A stretch of DNA of 64,000 nucleotides from an uncultured Muribaculaceae bacterium (GTDB lineage: Bacteria; Bacteroidota; Bacteroidia; Bacteroidales; Muribaculaceae): positions 1 to 64,000 of the forward strand of contig CAJTNN010000013.1 in the NCBI GenBank assembly GCA_910577585.1. The letters are read 5' to 3'. The notes under the pieces were generated by a model. That model saw only the letters and a program-made list of their open reading frames with translations. It made no database searches and had not been told where the DNA came from. This document shows positions 7,531-16,658 of this stretch, piece after piece. Made by a program: the position numbers and the translations under genes. Positions within the stretch are counted from its first letter, which is position 1; every line of letters begins with the position of its first letter.

Positions 7531-9900
7531 ATGAATTATCAAAACCAGATGAATCCCTATATCCAGCAGGCATTGACACTGCTGACCAGAAATTATCTGC
7601 TTGATGTGATAAGCCTGCTGCGCCAGTATGCCATATCGAAGCGCAAATCTTCGGCCATGGATACTCTCGACAGTATCGAACAGAGCTACCGCTTTCTGCT
7701 GAAATATCTCACCGAGGGGGTAGCCGACCCGGGGCGCGAACGCATGTATGCCGACCTGCGCTACCGGCTCTATGCCCTGATATGTCAGTTGCAGACCGAC
7801 GAGGTGATCGATGATTCGAATGATGTGTATTACGCGACTCTGCGCAATGTGAGATTCTCGCACACCACATTCGCCGATGCGCTGGGGCGCTACCTGAGCG
7901 CTGATGCCACACTCCAGCTCGTGGAACTGCGAGATGCCGCAGGTGAGACCTCGGCCGATGCAAAGGGTATTCTTGATGAGAAGAACCGTGCGCTTAAGGA
8001 TATCTTCTCAGTGGTGATGTCGCTTCCGGTGGGGGCCACGGCTGAGCTTGAGGCAATCGTGAATGTGGCGGCTAACGCCGACATGGCGTTCGGCCTGCGC
8101 GCGCTGATAACCTCAGCTCTCACTCTGGGAGCGTTGCACACGTATGATTCCCATAAGTTGCTTGCGCTGCTCGAGATCGACCAGAAGTGCGGCAATCCAC
8201 GGCTGCGCGCCAGGGCGCTGACGGGAATACTGCTGCTTCTGAACCGCTACAGCTCCTTCATGCAACCTGACTATACACTCGACTCGCGCTTCGAGTCATG
8301 GAGCGATGACCTCACCAATTATCCGCGTCTGCGCGAAGTGGTCTATGCCTTGGTGAGAGCGCGTGGCAGTTCTCGCCTTATGCAGAAAATCGAGAAGGAG
8401 ATAATGCCCGGAATCACAGGATTGGGAAAGGATTTCTTTGCCAATCTGAAGAATGAGAAGGGTGAGATAAATCTTGATGATCTGGCTGAGAATCCTGAAT
8501 GGGAGAAAATCATGCGCGAGTCTGGTCTCGACAAGAAACTGCGCAAACTGCATGACATGCATAATAATGGGGCCGACATGATGATTTCTATCTTCAATCA
8601 GATGGCCAACCATTATTTCTTCAAGGATGCCGATTCCTGGTTCAGATGTTTCGAGGAGTGGGATGGCGCCCGATTGGGTCTGAACGAGAAACTGACCTCG
8701 ATGATCACATCAATGCCTCCTTTCATGCCTGTCTGTGACACCGATAAATATGCGATGGCGCTTAACCTGTCGCGCATACCGGCAGGCGCCCGCGACATGA
8801 TGAACCAGGCTCTTACGGCCCAGCAATCGGAGGCTTCTGAAGAGATGAAGGAGATGATGCTGCATACGTCGCAACCTGAGTTCGCGCTCGAGGCAATGAA
8901 TTATGCGCGTATGCTCTACCGTTTCTTCACCTATTTCCGATTCCGCTCTAATTTTGAGAATCCGTTTGACAAGGGCATAAAGTTCTCTTTCCTGCCTTAT
9001 GTGGGTGAGCTTATCAATGAGGATGAGATTCTGCACAATGTGGGTGAGACCTATTTCCACCAGGGATTCTATACCGATGCTGCCTCAATCTATAAGCAGC
9101 TGCTGGAGAAGGGTGCCGAGAATGCAGCGATGCTTAATCAGAAGATCGGTTATTGCTATGAGAAGTCTGAGCTCTTCAGCATGGCTCTGGATTATTACAA
9201 GCGTGCGGCTCTGCTCTCGAAGGGGCACTCTACCGACCGTTGGATTCTGGAACGCCTCTACCGTATGGCAGAGAAGGTGGACGACCGCGATGCGATGCGC
9301 GAGGCGCTCGATGAACTTGTGAGCCTTGATGCTGATAATATGAATTATCTGAAGGGATGGCTGAAGCTGACCCTTAAGAATGGATCGGGCTCTGAAGTTG
9401 ATGGCGAGATGTCGGATCTTGTGGAGAAGCGCATTTCGAAACTTCTCTATTTCCTGCCCGACGACCATGAGGCGCAACGCGTTGCGGCCGAGGCTGCATG
9501 GCTGAAGTCGGACTACGCGAAGGTTATATCAGTAATGTCGGCACGCCGCGGCGATATCGAGATGTACCTTGCCGCTAACTCTCTTGGTGCGGGTGCTGAT
9601 TCGAAATCCGAAGAGGATGTGGGCGATGATGCAGCCTCCTCCGGCAATGCAGCCGCTGCGAAGGCGGCACAGGCAACTGAGATGTCGGCCGACCTGCTGC
9701 TGATTGCCTCGGCACATGCGGCCCGCGATGAGTATGCCGAGGCTATCGAGGCGCTGCGTCTGCTGCGCCATTTCAACACCACACTGCATGTGGATGACAC
9801 TGCCGCCCAACTCGTCGAGCTATGGCGCAGCTCCGACACACTGAAGCAACATCAGACCATGATTCCGATGTTGATAGAGGCAGCCCTGCTGCCCGGCTAA
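7531..9900 (+). CDS. Large tetratricopeptide-repeat protein, function unknown
   Basis: This 789-aa cytoplasmic-looking protein lacks a signal peptide or membrane segment. Most of it is helical. Clear TPR-like repeats appear around residues 505-620, for example ETYFHQGFYTDAASIYKQLL and IGYCYEKSELFSMALDYYKR, and again near 720-760. An Ala/Ser-rich linker (about 690-720) separates the last repeats. TPR arrays mediate protein-protein contacts; no catalytic motif was found, so no role is assigned. It is monocistronic, with its own promoter and a strong hairpin right after the stop codon. Confidence 0.85.
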   Translation: MNYQNQMNPYIQQALTLLTRNYLLDVISLLRQYAISKRKSSAMDTLDSIEQSYRFLLKYLTEGVADPGRERMYADLRYRLYALICQLQTDEVIDDSNDVYYATLRNVRFSHTTFADALGRYLSADATLQLVELRDAAGETSADAKGILDEKNRALKDIFSVVMSLPVGATAELEAIVNVAANADMAFGLRALITSALTLGALHTYDSHKLLALLEIDQKCGNPRLRARALTGILLLLNRYSSFMQPDYTLDSRFESWSDDLTNYPRLREVVYALVRARGSSRLMQKIEKEIMPGITGLGKDFFANLKNEKGEINLDDLAENPEWEKIMRESGLDKKLRKLHDMHNNGADMMISIFNQMANHYFFKDADSWFRCFEEWDGARLGLNEKLTSMITSMPPFMPVCDTDKYAMALNLSRIPAGARDMMNQALTAQQSEASEEMKEMMLHTSQPEFALEAMNYARMLYRFFTYFRFRSNFENPFDKGIKFSFLPYVGELINEDEILHNVGETYFHQGFYTDAASIYKQLLEKGAENAAMLNQKIGYCYEKSELFSMALDYYKRAALLSKGHSTDRWILERLYRMAEKVDDRDAMREALDELVSLDADNMNYLKGWLKLTLKNGSGSEVDGEMSDLVEKRISKLLYFLPDDHEAQRVAAEAAWLKSDYAKVISVMSARRGDIEMYLAANSLGAGADSKSEEDVGDDAASSGNAAAAKAAQATEMSADLLLIASAHAARDEYAEAIEALRLLRHFNTTLHVDDTAAQLVELWRSSDTLKQHQTMIPMLIEAALLPG

Positions 9901-9906
9901 TGTTAT

Positions 9907-9944
9907 TTGACGCTCCACCGCCAAAGTCTGTGGTGGAGCGTCAA
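9907..9944. terminator. 13-bp stem hairpin after the TPR gene
   Basis: TTGACGCTCCACC (9907-9919) pairs perfectly with GGTGGAGCGTCAA (9932-9944) around a 12-nt loop, six bases after the TPR stop codon. The downstream T-run is weak (TATATG), so termination may not be purely intrinsic. Confidence 0.6.
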
Positions 9945-10006
9945 TATATGATTGGAGCCACGGGGTAAAACCCGCGATTCAAAGAAGCTTGAATCAAGAG
10001 AAAAGT

Positions 10007-10048
10007 GAAGCCTCCCGGCTGCCTGCATTGTCAGGCGAGGGAGGCTTC
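10007..10048 (-). terminator. Terminator hairpin overlapping the dnaA 3' end
   Basis: GAAGCCTCCC (10007-10016) pairs with GGGAGGCTTC (10039-10048), with a second nested stem (GCCTG/CAGGC) inside. The right arm lies in the last codons of dnaA, and on minus the hairpin is followed by a T-rich stretch (ACTTTTCTCTT). It fits an intrinsic terminator for dnaA, convergent with the TPR gene. Confidence 0.65.
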
Positions 10049-11437
10049 TATGGTTTCTACCGCTTTTGAGATATCGGTCATAAGTGGCAACCGCTCTTTG
10101 ATGGCGGATATGCCGTGTAGCACTGTGCCATGCTGGCGGTTGAGCTTACGCCCTATGGCGGTACTGGATAGTCCGGTGAGCTTGTGAGTCAGATACATCA
10201 GCACCTGTCGGGCGTCGTTGATGTCGCGCATCCGGTTCTTGGAGAAGAGGGCATCCGGATTGAGATTGTAGTATTCTGCCGTGGCCTCTACGATCATCTC
10301 GAAGTTCACCGGCTTGCGCTCGGGGAGGTTGATGGTGTTCTTCATCACCTCGCGGGCCAGCTCAAGTGTGATCGGTGCGTTGAGGGTAATGCTGCGGTTG
10401 AGTATCCCCATCACCACACCCTCTATCTCTCGCACTGACGAGATGGCATTGTCAGCGATATAGTCGAGCACCTCGTCGGGGAAGTCGAGACCATTCTTCA
10501 GTGCCTTCGATGCGAGAATCTTCTTACGCAAGTCGGCATCCGGACGCGGCAGACGCTCTGTCAGACCCCATTTGAATCGGTCGATAAGTCGGTCGGCTAT
10601 TCCGTCGAGTTCCATCGGCGGACGGTCGCAAGTGAACACGAGCTGCTTGCCATTCTGATGCAGGTGATTGAAAATCGGGAAGAGGGTCTCGGAGGTCTTC
10701 ACCTTTCCGGCTATCTCCTGAAGGTCGTCGAGCAACAGCACATCCATCTGCATGAACCAGTTGATGAACTGGGGCACAGTCTTCTTTATGACGGCCTGAG
10801 TGTATAGATGCTGGAATTGGCGCAGCGTGGTGTAGAGCACCTTCGCATTGGGGTTCTCCTCCTTGACACGCACTCCGATTGCCTGGATAAGATGAGTCTT
10901 CCCTATGCCGACATCACCATAAAGGAAGAATGGATTGAAGTCGTTGTTGCGGGGCTTGCTGGCAATGTTGCGCGCGATAGTGACAGCCAGGATATTGGAG
11001 TGTCCTGTGCAGTAATTTTCAAATGTATATTTGGGATTGAGCTGAGAGTCGATGTTGCCTGAGCGCCCCTGGCGCACCACGGCGTTGGGGTCGGCGGGGG
11101 CTTCGGTCGATCTCTCGAGTTTGCTTGAGAGTGCCGGGCTCGGACGCGATTCGCCGAGAATCACCTTCGACGATGAACTTGCGGCAAGCAGCTGCACCTC
11201 GTAATAGATTTGCAACGGGCGCCCGAAGACACGCTTGAAGGCTGCATGAAGCAGATTGATGTAATCTGACTCATACCGCTCTACAAAGAAGTTTGAGGGC
11301 ACCTTGAGAGTGATGCTGTCCTGGTCCAGCTTGATAGCAGACGTTTTGGCAAACCACGTCTGATAACGCACTTCGCCAATATTGTCAAGTATGAATTGAC
11401 AGCATCGCTGCCATGATTGCTGGAGGTCCTGGTCCAT
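10031..11437 (-). CDS. dnaA: Chromosomal replication initiator DnaA
   Basis: DnaA is the AAA+ ATPase that binds DnaA boxes and opens the replication origin. I start it at ATG 11437 (MDQDLQQSW, 468 aa), which gives a normal domain I; the longer frame to 11512 adds a Pro/Arg-rich segment unlike the family. Domain I covers about 1-80 and a variable linker 85-130. Walker A GDVGIGKT is at 174-181 and Walker B LLLDD ends at 237-238. The C-terminal DNA-binding signature RQHGTVLHG is at 434-442. The gene stands alone between the TPR and MlaD genes. I could not find a DnaA-box cluster nearby, so the origin need not be here. Confidence 0.97.
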   Translation of the reverse strand: MDQDLQQSWQRCCQFILDNIGEVRYQTWFAKTSAIKLDQDSITLKVPSNFFVERYESDYINLLHAAFKRVFGRPLQIYYEVQLLAASSSSKVILGESRPSPALSSKLERSTEAPADPNAVVRQGRSGNIDSQLNPKYTFENYCTGHSNILAVTIARNIASKPRNNDFNPFFLYGDVGIGKTHLIQAIGVRVKEENPNAKVLYTTLRQFQHLYTQAVIKKTVPQFINWFMQMDVLLLDDLQEIAGKVKTSETLFPIFNHLHQNGKQLVFTCDRPPMELDGIADRLIDRFKWGLTERLPRPDADLRKKILASKALKNGLDFPDEVLDYIADNAISSVREIEGVVMGILNRSITLNAPITLELAREVMKNTINLPERKPVNFEMIVEATAEYYNLNPDALFSKNRMRDINDARQVLMYLTHKLTGLSSTAIGRKLNRQHGTVLHGISAIKERLPLMTDISKAVETIEASLA

Positions 11438-11621
11438 TTTTCGTTCTCTCTCTATTGAGCTTTCCGGCGGAGCATCCTCCCTTCCCGAGGGGGTTGGCGA
11501 AGCGGGAAACAATCTTCTGTCAAGGGGGCGTGCTATTGATGTCAGGCGTAAGGAAAAAGCGCTTGATTACCGTAGGGGCATCCCTTTCACGCTGCAAAAT
11601 AACACATAAAAAACTGAAAAA

Positions 11622-11647
11622 AAAAGTGCAAAATAATTTGCACTTTT
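11622..11647. terminator. Bidirectional terminator between mlaD-like gene and dnaA
   Basis: AAAAGTGCAAA (11622-11632) pairs perfectly with TTTGCACTTTT (11637-11647) around a 4-nt loop. Both sides are rich in T on the transcribed strand (a run of A upstream, TTTTTTCTTT downstream). It lies ~80 nt after the MlaD-like stop codon on the minus strand. The remainder of the 288-bp gap 11438-11725 holds the dnaA leader and a near-match -7 element on minus at 11594-11601 (TTATTTTG). Confidence 0.75.
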
Positions 11648-11725
11648 CCTTTTTTCTTTAAGTGGCTATTACCACGAATTTTACCCGAGGGGGCTCGAAA
11701 TATTTTTTTTCGATGATGTCTGAAC

Positions 11726-12634
11726 TTAAAGAAGTTTTATCGAGATGTAGCGCTTCGGGTTGCGCTTAATGTCTACTATGAGGGAGTCGATGTCGGCGGT
11801 CACACGGTTGAGCTGATTGTAGAGCTGGGGGTCGGTGGTGAGGCGGCCGAGCGTAGAGTTGGGATTGTTGAGCTGCGTCGAGAAGTTCTCGAGGTTGGCC
11901 GTGAGGCGCTCTACATTCTGCATCGTGGGCTGAAGGGGGAGCTGGCGCAGGTCGGCCGAGAGGGCTGCGAGATTACCGGTGATGGAGTCGAGCTGCACAC
12001 TGGCGTGTCCGGCGCTGCGCATGATGACGGGGATGTTGCTATTGAGTCCGCTCATGGTGGAGTTGAGGCTTTCGCTGGCGCCGTAGATGTTGCCGGTGAT
12101 GCCGTCAAGACGCTGGATCGACTGGGCAAGCGCGGGGTCGGCCACAAGGCGGTTGAGGTTGGCAAGAAGTGAGTCTACACGCGGCAGGATGCTGTTGATG
12201 GCGGGGAGCATGTCGTTCTGCACAGTGCCCATCAGGTCGGGGGCAGTGGCGGCGGGGAGTGTCGAACCGACTGCCACCGGTGCACCGGTGCCAAGGCTAA
12301 GGTTGACCACGGCGCCGCTGAGCAGTGTCTGGTCAAGACGGGCGGTAGTGCCTTCGGGCACTTTAAGCGAGCGGTTGAGGGCAAGTGTCACCTTCACTTT
12401 GCCGGGGTTGGCATAGTCGAGCTGCACATCGCGCACCTGACCGACTTTATAACCGTTGATCATCACCGGTGCCGACTTCTCAAGTCCGGCCACATTCTCA
12501 TAGTATACCTCATAGAAGTTTGTGGGCTTGAAGAGGTTGATACCCTTGAGATAATCAATCATCACGATTAGAATCAGTATTGCCAGTATCACCGACAGTC
12601 CGATCACGAATTCTTTGCCAAATCTCTTTTTCAT
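11726..12634 (-). CDS. MCE domain protein (MlaD-like lipid transporter subunit)
   Basis: MlaD-like proteins are the periplasmic, inner-membrane-anchored substrate-binding subunits of MCE transporters that move phospholipids between membranes. The 302-aa protein has one N-terminal membrane anchor (about 10-28), then the MCE beta-barrel domain (about 36-115, with YYENVAGLEKSAPVMINGYKV-type sequence). A long C-terminal region rich in Asn, Ser and Leu looks like the needle-forming helix. Its permease and ATPase partners are not adjacent; the only MlaE/MlaF pair in the window is 30 kb away (42720-44344). The peptidoglycan amidase gene lies just upstream on the same strand, a common Bacteroidota neighbour. 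Confidence 0.9.
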   Translation of the reverse strand: MKKRFGKEFVIGLSVILAILILIVMIDYLKGINLFKPTNFYEVYYENVAGLEKSAPVMINGYKVGQVRDVQLDYANPGKVKVTLALNRSLKVPEGTTARLDQTLLSGAVVNLSLGTGAPVAVGSTLPAATAPDLMGTVQNDMLPAINSILPRVDSLLANLNRLVADPALAQSIQRLDGITGNIYGASESLNSTMSGLNSNIPVIMRSAGHASVQLDSITGNLAALSADLRQLPLQPTMQNVERLTANLENFSTQLNNPNSTLGRLTTDPQLYNQLNRVTADIDSLIVDIKRNPKRYISIKLL

Positions 12635-12836
12635 ATCTATTTCGATAGTAAGCGGAGCGTTGCTGCTGGCTGCAGCGGAGTCAGACTCTTTACATGGCCA
12701 GATTGCTTCCGCTTTGGTTCTGTAATTATTTTCAGTAGTGTTTAATTAAATCAGCAGGGTCTAATAAAAGTTGAGGCGCATCGCGCAGTCTGAGGATTAC
12801 ACCGCCGACAGGGCCTCAATCGGAGCGAGCCTTGGG

Positions 12837-14366
12837 TCAGTTGCGCGATTTGAGCGACTTTCGCGAGCCGGCATGCTGTGAGGCTTCCGACACCTCTTTA
12901 GCGAGTCGCTTCTCCTCTTTCTTCTCGCGGGCGGCTATCTTATTGACCTCAGCCACCCACTCTCGCGAGCCCTTCTGGAGTTTTGGATCGGGGCGGTCAG
13001 ATTGTGTTTTGTCGGAGTTGCCGGCGTTTTTGGAGTCAGCCTTGGCAAGCACCGATTTGCGGTCGCCACCCTTTGATTTCTTTTCTTTCTTCTCTTTCTT
13101 TTCTTTCTTCTTGCTCTTTTTCTTATCCTTGCCGTCAGAGGCGGAGGCTTTGTCGACGGCCACTTCCGAGCCTGCGGGAGTCTCTACCTCGGGCTGCAGA
13201 GCCGCCATCTCGCCTGTGAATTCCTCGCGCACCTCAATGTGATTGACCTCTACATCGCGAGCCTCTGAGGCATTGCGGGCAGCCGCCGAGCGACGCCGAC
13301 GCCCATCGGTGGCGTGGCGGGCACGCTGCTGACTGCGGGTGGCGTTGAGGTTGGCATGACTGAGATCTTTCGAGTCGGAGGCCGCCGCACGCGACACTGC
13401 CACCATCTCCATCTCACGGTCGGCCGATGTGTTGCGTTCTTCGGCGATATATGTGTCGAAGAGGGCTTCGTCGGCTATCTCTTCGCCGGGGGTCGAGGCC
13501 ACACTCAGCGAGCGCTCTTTCTCGGCACTGGTCTGCGAGGCGAGCATACGCTGCTTCTGCCGATAGTTCTGCTCATAGGTCTTCACGGCTTCGAAAATGG
13601 CTCCGGCAAGTTTGTCGACTCCGGCTTTCGATGACATGAATTTAGCTGACTCGGGATTGCAGATGAAGTCGAGCTCTATCAGCACCGAGGGCATCGATGT
13701 TGACCAAAGCACCCAGAATCCTGCCTGATGCACTCCGCGGTCCTTGCGCCCGGCCTGGCTTACAAGATTTTTCTGCACATTCTTGGCAAACCGGTGGCTC
13801 TGGCTGAGGTTGTTCTTCTGAGCCATCTCGAAGATGATGTATGATTCTACCTTATTGGGGTCGAATCCGCTATATTTCTGTTCGTAGCCATTCTCGAGCT
13901 CTATTACCGAGTTCTCACGCTTGGCTACCTGCAGGTTGGCGTCATCCTTATGCGGGCCCTGGGTGTAGACTGAGGCGCCGGCTACTGTCCGACGGTTCTT
14001 GTTCTTGGCATCTACCGAGTTGGTGTGAATCGAGATGAAGAGGTCGCCCTTGGCTTTGTTGGCGATGTCAGCTCGTCCTTGAAGCGACACAAAGGTGTCG
14101 TCGTCGCGGGTGTAGACGACTTTGGTGTTCTTCAGTTTCTTCTTGATGAGTTCGCCGAGGCGCAGGGCTACGGCGAGGTTGATATCTTTCTCGCGCGTGC
14201 CGTTGTCGATGGCTCCATGGTCTTTGCCGCCGTGGCCGGCATCGAGCACTACAGTGAAGGCTTTATCTTGCGCGGCAAGTGCTCGCGCAGGAACTCCGGC
14301 GATGAGAAGTATTCCCGCCACCAGCGCAAAAAGAAATGTATATTTGGTGATTCTTCGGATTATCAT
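12837..14366 (-). CDS. N-acetylmuramoyl-L-alanine amidase (Amidase_3) with lysine-rich tail
   Basis: This zinc amidase cuts the bond between MurNAc and L-Ala in peptidoglycan, usually at cell separation. A signal peptide or anchor occupies residues 1-32. The Amidase_3 domain follows (about 36-255), with metal and catalytic residues visible as His45 (DAGHGG), Glu59 (TREKD), His114 (SIHTNS) and Glu231 (LIELDF). The remaining ~255 residues are low-complexity and charged, including a dense Lys/Glu run (about 425-450), and have no recognisable SPOR or LysM domain. The total of 509 aa is longer than the catalytic core needs. A probable promoter is at 14495. Catalytic call strong; tail role unknown. 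Confidence 0.93.
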   Translation of the reverse strand: MIIRRITKYTFLFALVAGILLIAGVPARALAAQDKAFTVVLDAGHGGKDHGAIDNGTREKDINLAVALRLGELIKKKLKNTKVVYTRDDDTFVSLQGRADIANKAKGDLFISIHTNSVDAKNKNRRTVAGASVYTQGPHKDDANLQVAKRENSVIELENGYEQKYSGFDPNKVESYIIFEMAQKNNLSQSHRFAKNVQKNLVSQAGRKDRGVHQAGFWVLWSTSMPSVLIELDFICNPESAKFMSSKAGVDKLAGAIFEAVKTYEQNYRQKQRMLASQTSAEKERSLSVASTPGEEIADEALFDTYIAEERNTSADREMEMVAVSRAAASDSKDLSHANLNATRSQQRARHATDGRRRRSAAARNASEARDVEVNHIEVREEFTGEMAALQPEVETPAGSEVAVDKASASDGKDKKKSKKKEKKEKKEKKSKGGDRKSVLAKADSKNAGNSDKTQSDRPDPKLQKGSREWVAEVNKIAAREKKEEKRLAKEVSEASQHAGSRKSLKSRN

Positions 14367-14494
14367 CAGTCAAGGTTATATATATAATATTGCACACTTA
14401 AGGTGGGCTTAACCATATATGAGTCAACTGATAATGGATTAAACCGCAGAAGCGGCCGACCAGTGTCGGCGCTCGCCTTATGGCGCACATCATG

Positions 14495-14502
14495 CAAAGT
14501 TA
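14495..14502 (-). promoter_or_regulatory. Probable -7 element for the amidase gene
   Basis: TAACTTTG on minus is an exact TAnnTTTG match, ~130 nt before the amidase start. At 20-nt spacing the -33 position reads TCTG (14523-14526), three of four matches to TTTG. Confidence 0.45.
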
Positions 14503-14599
14503 ACAATTTTTCCGCTTTATTTCAGACGTAATTGCAAAAAAATCGTCGGCTTGACCGTGAAATCTCCAATATAGCGGGGGGCCAGCACGTTAAGTGGAT

Positions 14600-15094
14600 A
14601 TGAAAGATTTTGCAGCTATTGATTTTGAGACTGCCAATGGCAATCCATGCAGCATATGCAGCATCGGCATCGTGGTGGTGCGCGATGGCGTAATCACCGA
14701 CCGCTTCTATCGTCTGGTGCATCCGGTGCCTAATTATTATAACGCACGCAATGTGGCGGTGCATGGCATCCGGCCTGAGGATACTGAAGCTGAGGACACT
14801 TTTCCTGAGGTGTGGGCTGAGGCGGTGCAACTTATCGAGGGGCTGCCGCTCGTGGCTCATTGGAGCCGGTTTGACGAAGGTTGTCTGCGCGCAGCCCACA
14901 GCCGGTTTGAAATGCCCTACCCCGACTATGAATTCTTTTGCACCTGCACAGCTTCGCGACGCACATTCGGCAACCGTTTGCCCAACCACAAACTACCCAC
15001 TGTTGCCCGAGCCTGTGGCTACATTCTTGAACATCACCATAATGCCATAGCTGACGCTGAGGCTGCAGCTCACATCGCTCTTAAAATTCTTTGA
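14600..15094 (+). CDS. DEDDh 3'-5' exonuclease domain protein
   Basis: This stand-alone exonuclease of the DnaQ/RNase T superfamily would remove nucleotides from DNA or RNA 3' ends. I start at ATG 14600 (MKDFAAIDFETANG, 164 aa) rather than the GTG two codons earlier. The metal-binding pattern is visible: Asp and Glu in AIDFETANG (Exo I), Asp in the middle motif near SRFDE (Exo II), and HNAIADAEAA with the His-x5-Asp pair (Exo III). The length matches small DNA polymerase III epsilon-like proteins. The next gene begins 1 bp after its stop, so they are co-transcribed. Confidence 0.9.
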   Translation: MKDFAAIDFETANGNPCSICSIGIVVVRDGVITDRFYRLVHPVPNYYNARNVAVHGIRPEDTEAEDTFPEVWAEAVQLIEGLPLVAHWSRFDEGCLRAAHSRFEMPYPDYEFFCTCTASRRTFGNRLPNHKLPTVARACGYILEHHHNAIADAEAAAHIALKIL

Positions 15095-15095
15095 T

Positions 15096-16334
15096 ATGTC
15101 GACTGTAGACTGGGATTTCGTCAAGGCTAATCTGAATGCCGACCCGATGGCATTGCGGCTTAAGCATGGTCATGAGATGGAGGCGGCGATTATGCAGATT
15201 GAGTGCCGTCGCAAGTATGCGCGGAAGTTTCCGGAGTTGCTGTGCAGAATCCCTGAGTTCATGTTTCCTTCGCAACTTGCGGCCGAACAGGCTTCGCATG
15301 AGTGGGTGAGCATGTTGCATGCTGAATTGACTGCCTCCGACCCTACTCCGCATATCGACATGACGGGAGGACTCGGGCTCGATTTTATCCATATGGCTGC
15401 GCGTGGCAAAGATGACGGGGCTTCGGCTCTGGCTATTGAACTCGACGTTCTGAAGGCTGACACTTTGGCCGGGAATCTGCAGCTGGCATCGCTCTCCAAG
15501 GCTACGGTGATTAATGATGATTCACTGCAGGTGCTGCGAGGGATGGAGGATTGCTCGGCGGGATTGATATTCGTTGATCCTGCGCGGCGAGGCAGTGCCG
15601 ATAGCCGGATATATGATCCTGCTGACTGCATGCCGGATGTGGTGGGGAATCTCTCAGAGATTCTGCGTGTGGGGCGCATCCTGATGGTGAAGAATTCGCC
15701 AATGCTTGATATTCACCGAGCTTTGCATATTTTCAAGCCGGTGAGCCATATCTATATTGTGAGCGTGCGCAATGAATGCAAGGAGGTGCTGGTTAGAATC
15801 TCGCCGGATGAACCCTTCGATGGCATTGACTGCATCAATATCTCCGATAGCTGTCATCGCACTACCCTGCATATCTCGGCTGAAGAGTGGCAAGAATTCT
15901 GCACCGACAGAACCCGCGCGGTCGCCGCTATCAGCTATGTAGAGTCGTCCCGTGCTCTCTCGCTTGACGAGGGGCCGCTCTATCTGCATGAGCCGGATGC
16001 TTCGGTGATGAAGACCGGAGCATGGTCAATCTTAACGGCTAAGTTTGCGGAATACTCTCCGAGGAAGCTCTCGCCCAACTGCCATCTCTTTGTGACTCGC
16101 CGACCGATTACGGACTTTCCGGGCCGCGTGATTTGCATCGATTCAATCCCCGACAAACGTGCGCGCAAGGCTTTGAAGGGGCGACGCATCAACACAGTCT
16201 GCCGCAACTATCCCCAGCGGGCCGACAAACTCGCCTCCACCCTGCAACTGAAACCGGGCACCACCGACTACCTCTACGGCGCCACCGTAGGCCCCGAAGA
16301 AACCCCTATTCTGCTCCTGGGCCACCAACTCTGA
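15096..16334 (+). CDS. THUMP-like domain class I SAM-dependent methyltransferase
   Basis: This 412-aa protein looks like a Bacteroidota SAM-dependent methyltransferase with a C-terminal THUMP-like domain. The SAM-binding loop is DMTGGLGLDF (about residues 88-97). A downstream catalytic-type motif, FVDPARRGS (about 155-163), follows, and the C-terminal third (about 300-412) corresponds to the THUMP-like module. Substrates of this subfamily are not established; RNA is likely because THUMP domains bind RNA. It begins 1 bp after the exonuclease stop codon, which suggests a linked role in RNA handling (inference). Confidence 0.85.
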   Translation: MSTVDWDFVKANLNADPMALRLKHGHEMEAAIMQIECRRKYARKFPELLCRIPEFMFPSQLAAEQASHEWVSMLHAELTASDPTPHIDMTGGLGLDFIHMAARGKDDGASALAIELDVLKADTLAGNLQLASLSKATVINDDSLQVLRGMEDCSAGLIFVDPARRGSADSRIYDPADCMPDVVGNLSEILRVGRILMVKNSPMLDIHRALHIFKPVSHIYIVSVRNECKEVLVRISPDEPFDGIDCINISDSCHRTTLHISAEEWQEFCTDRTRAVAAISYVESSRALSLDEGPLYLHEPDASVMKTGAWSILTAKFAEYSPRKLSPNCHLFVTRRPITDFPGRVICIDSIPDKRARKALKGRRINTVCRNYPQRADKLASTLQLKPGTTDYLYGATVGPEETPILLLGHQL

Positions 16335-16381
16335 CCCTACCGCATCCTCGCTCAGACACCATATGCCAGCACCCACAGCAA

Positions 16382-16469
16382 GATAGATAAATGATAGTAA
16401 TATAGTTGACTGCAATTAATAAACCTATTGCTGCAAGTCCGGGGCGATGGAGTCCAAGAGGCTGAAACG
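16382..16469. repeat. Direct repeat copy A flanking the toxin-antitoxin module
   Basis: The sequence 16382-16469 is similar to 17505-17597 in the same orientation. In the 43-nt core (16405-16447 against 17528-17569) 37 positions agree with one indel, including GTTGACTGCAATT and CCTATTGCTG. The outer parts (GATAGATAA, GAGGCTGA) are also shared but more divergent. Confidence 0.7.
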
Positions 16470-16499
16470 TTACATGCCAGCTGAATGGCCACACATTTC

Positions 16500-16620
16500 T
16501 CTTAGAAACTGTTTAAATTTAACAATGGTTAAGTTTGAGAGGATTTTTTGAGGAATTTTTCAATCTGGACGAGGGAGTTTAGCAGGATAAACAACTATGG
16601 GTGATGTACAGCTATCCACT
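16500..16620. repeat. Degenerate relative of the inverted-repeat element
   Basis: This AT-rich stretch of the 324-bp gap 16335-16658 shares features with the element at 23.6-23.9 kb. GTTTAAATTTAACAATGGTT (from 16511) resembles GTTTGAATTTAACCTTGGTT (from 23606). A GAGGGAGTTTAGC...GATAAAC loop hairpin corresponds to GGAGCTTAGCGAGCTAAGC there. No matching inverted terminal arm was found, so it looks like a decayed or partial copy. No gene is seen in the gap. Confidence 0.4.
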
Positions 16621-16658
16621 GAGCAACAAAGCAAGAGTAGCCACATACTTGAATAAGA

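Noticed and set aside
11438..11725. Chromosomal origin (oriC) next to dnaA
   Set aside because: No cluster of TTATnCACA-type boxes or AT-rich unwinding element was found by eye; only a terminator and leader are visible.
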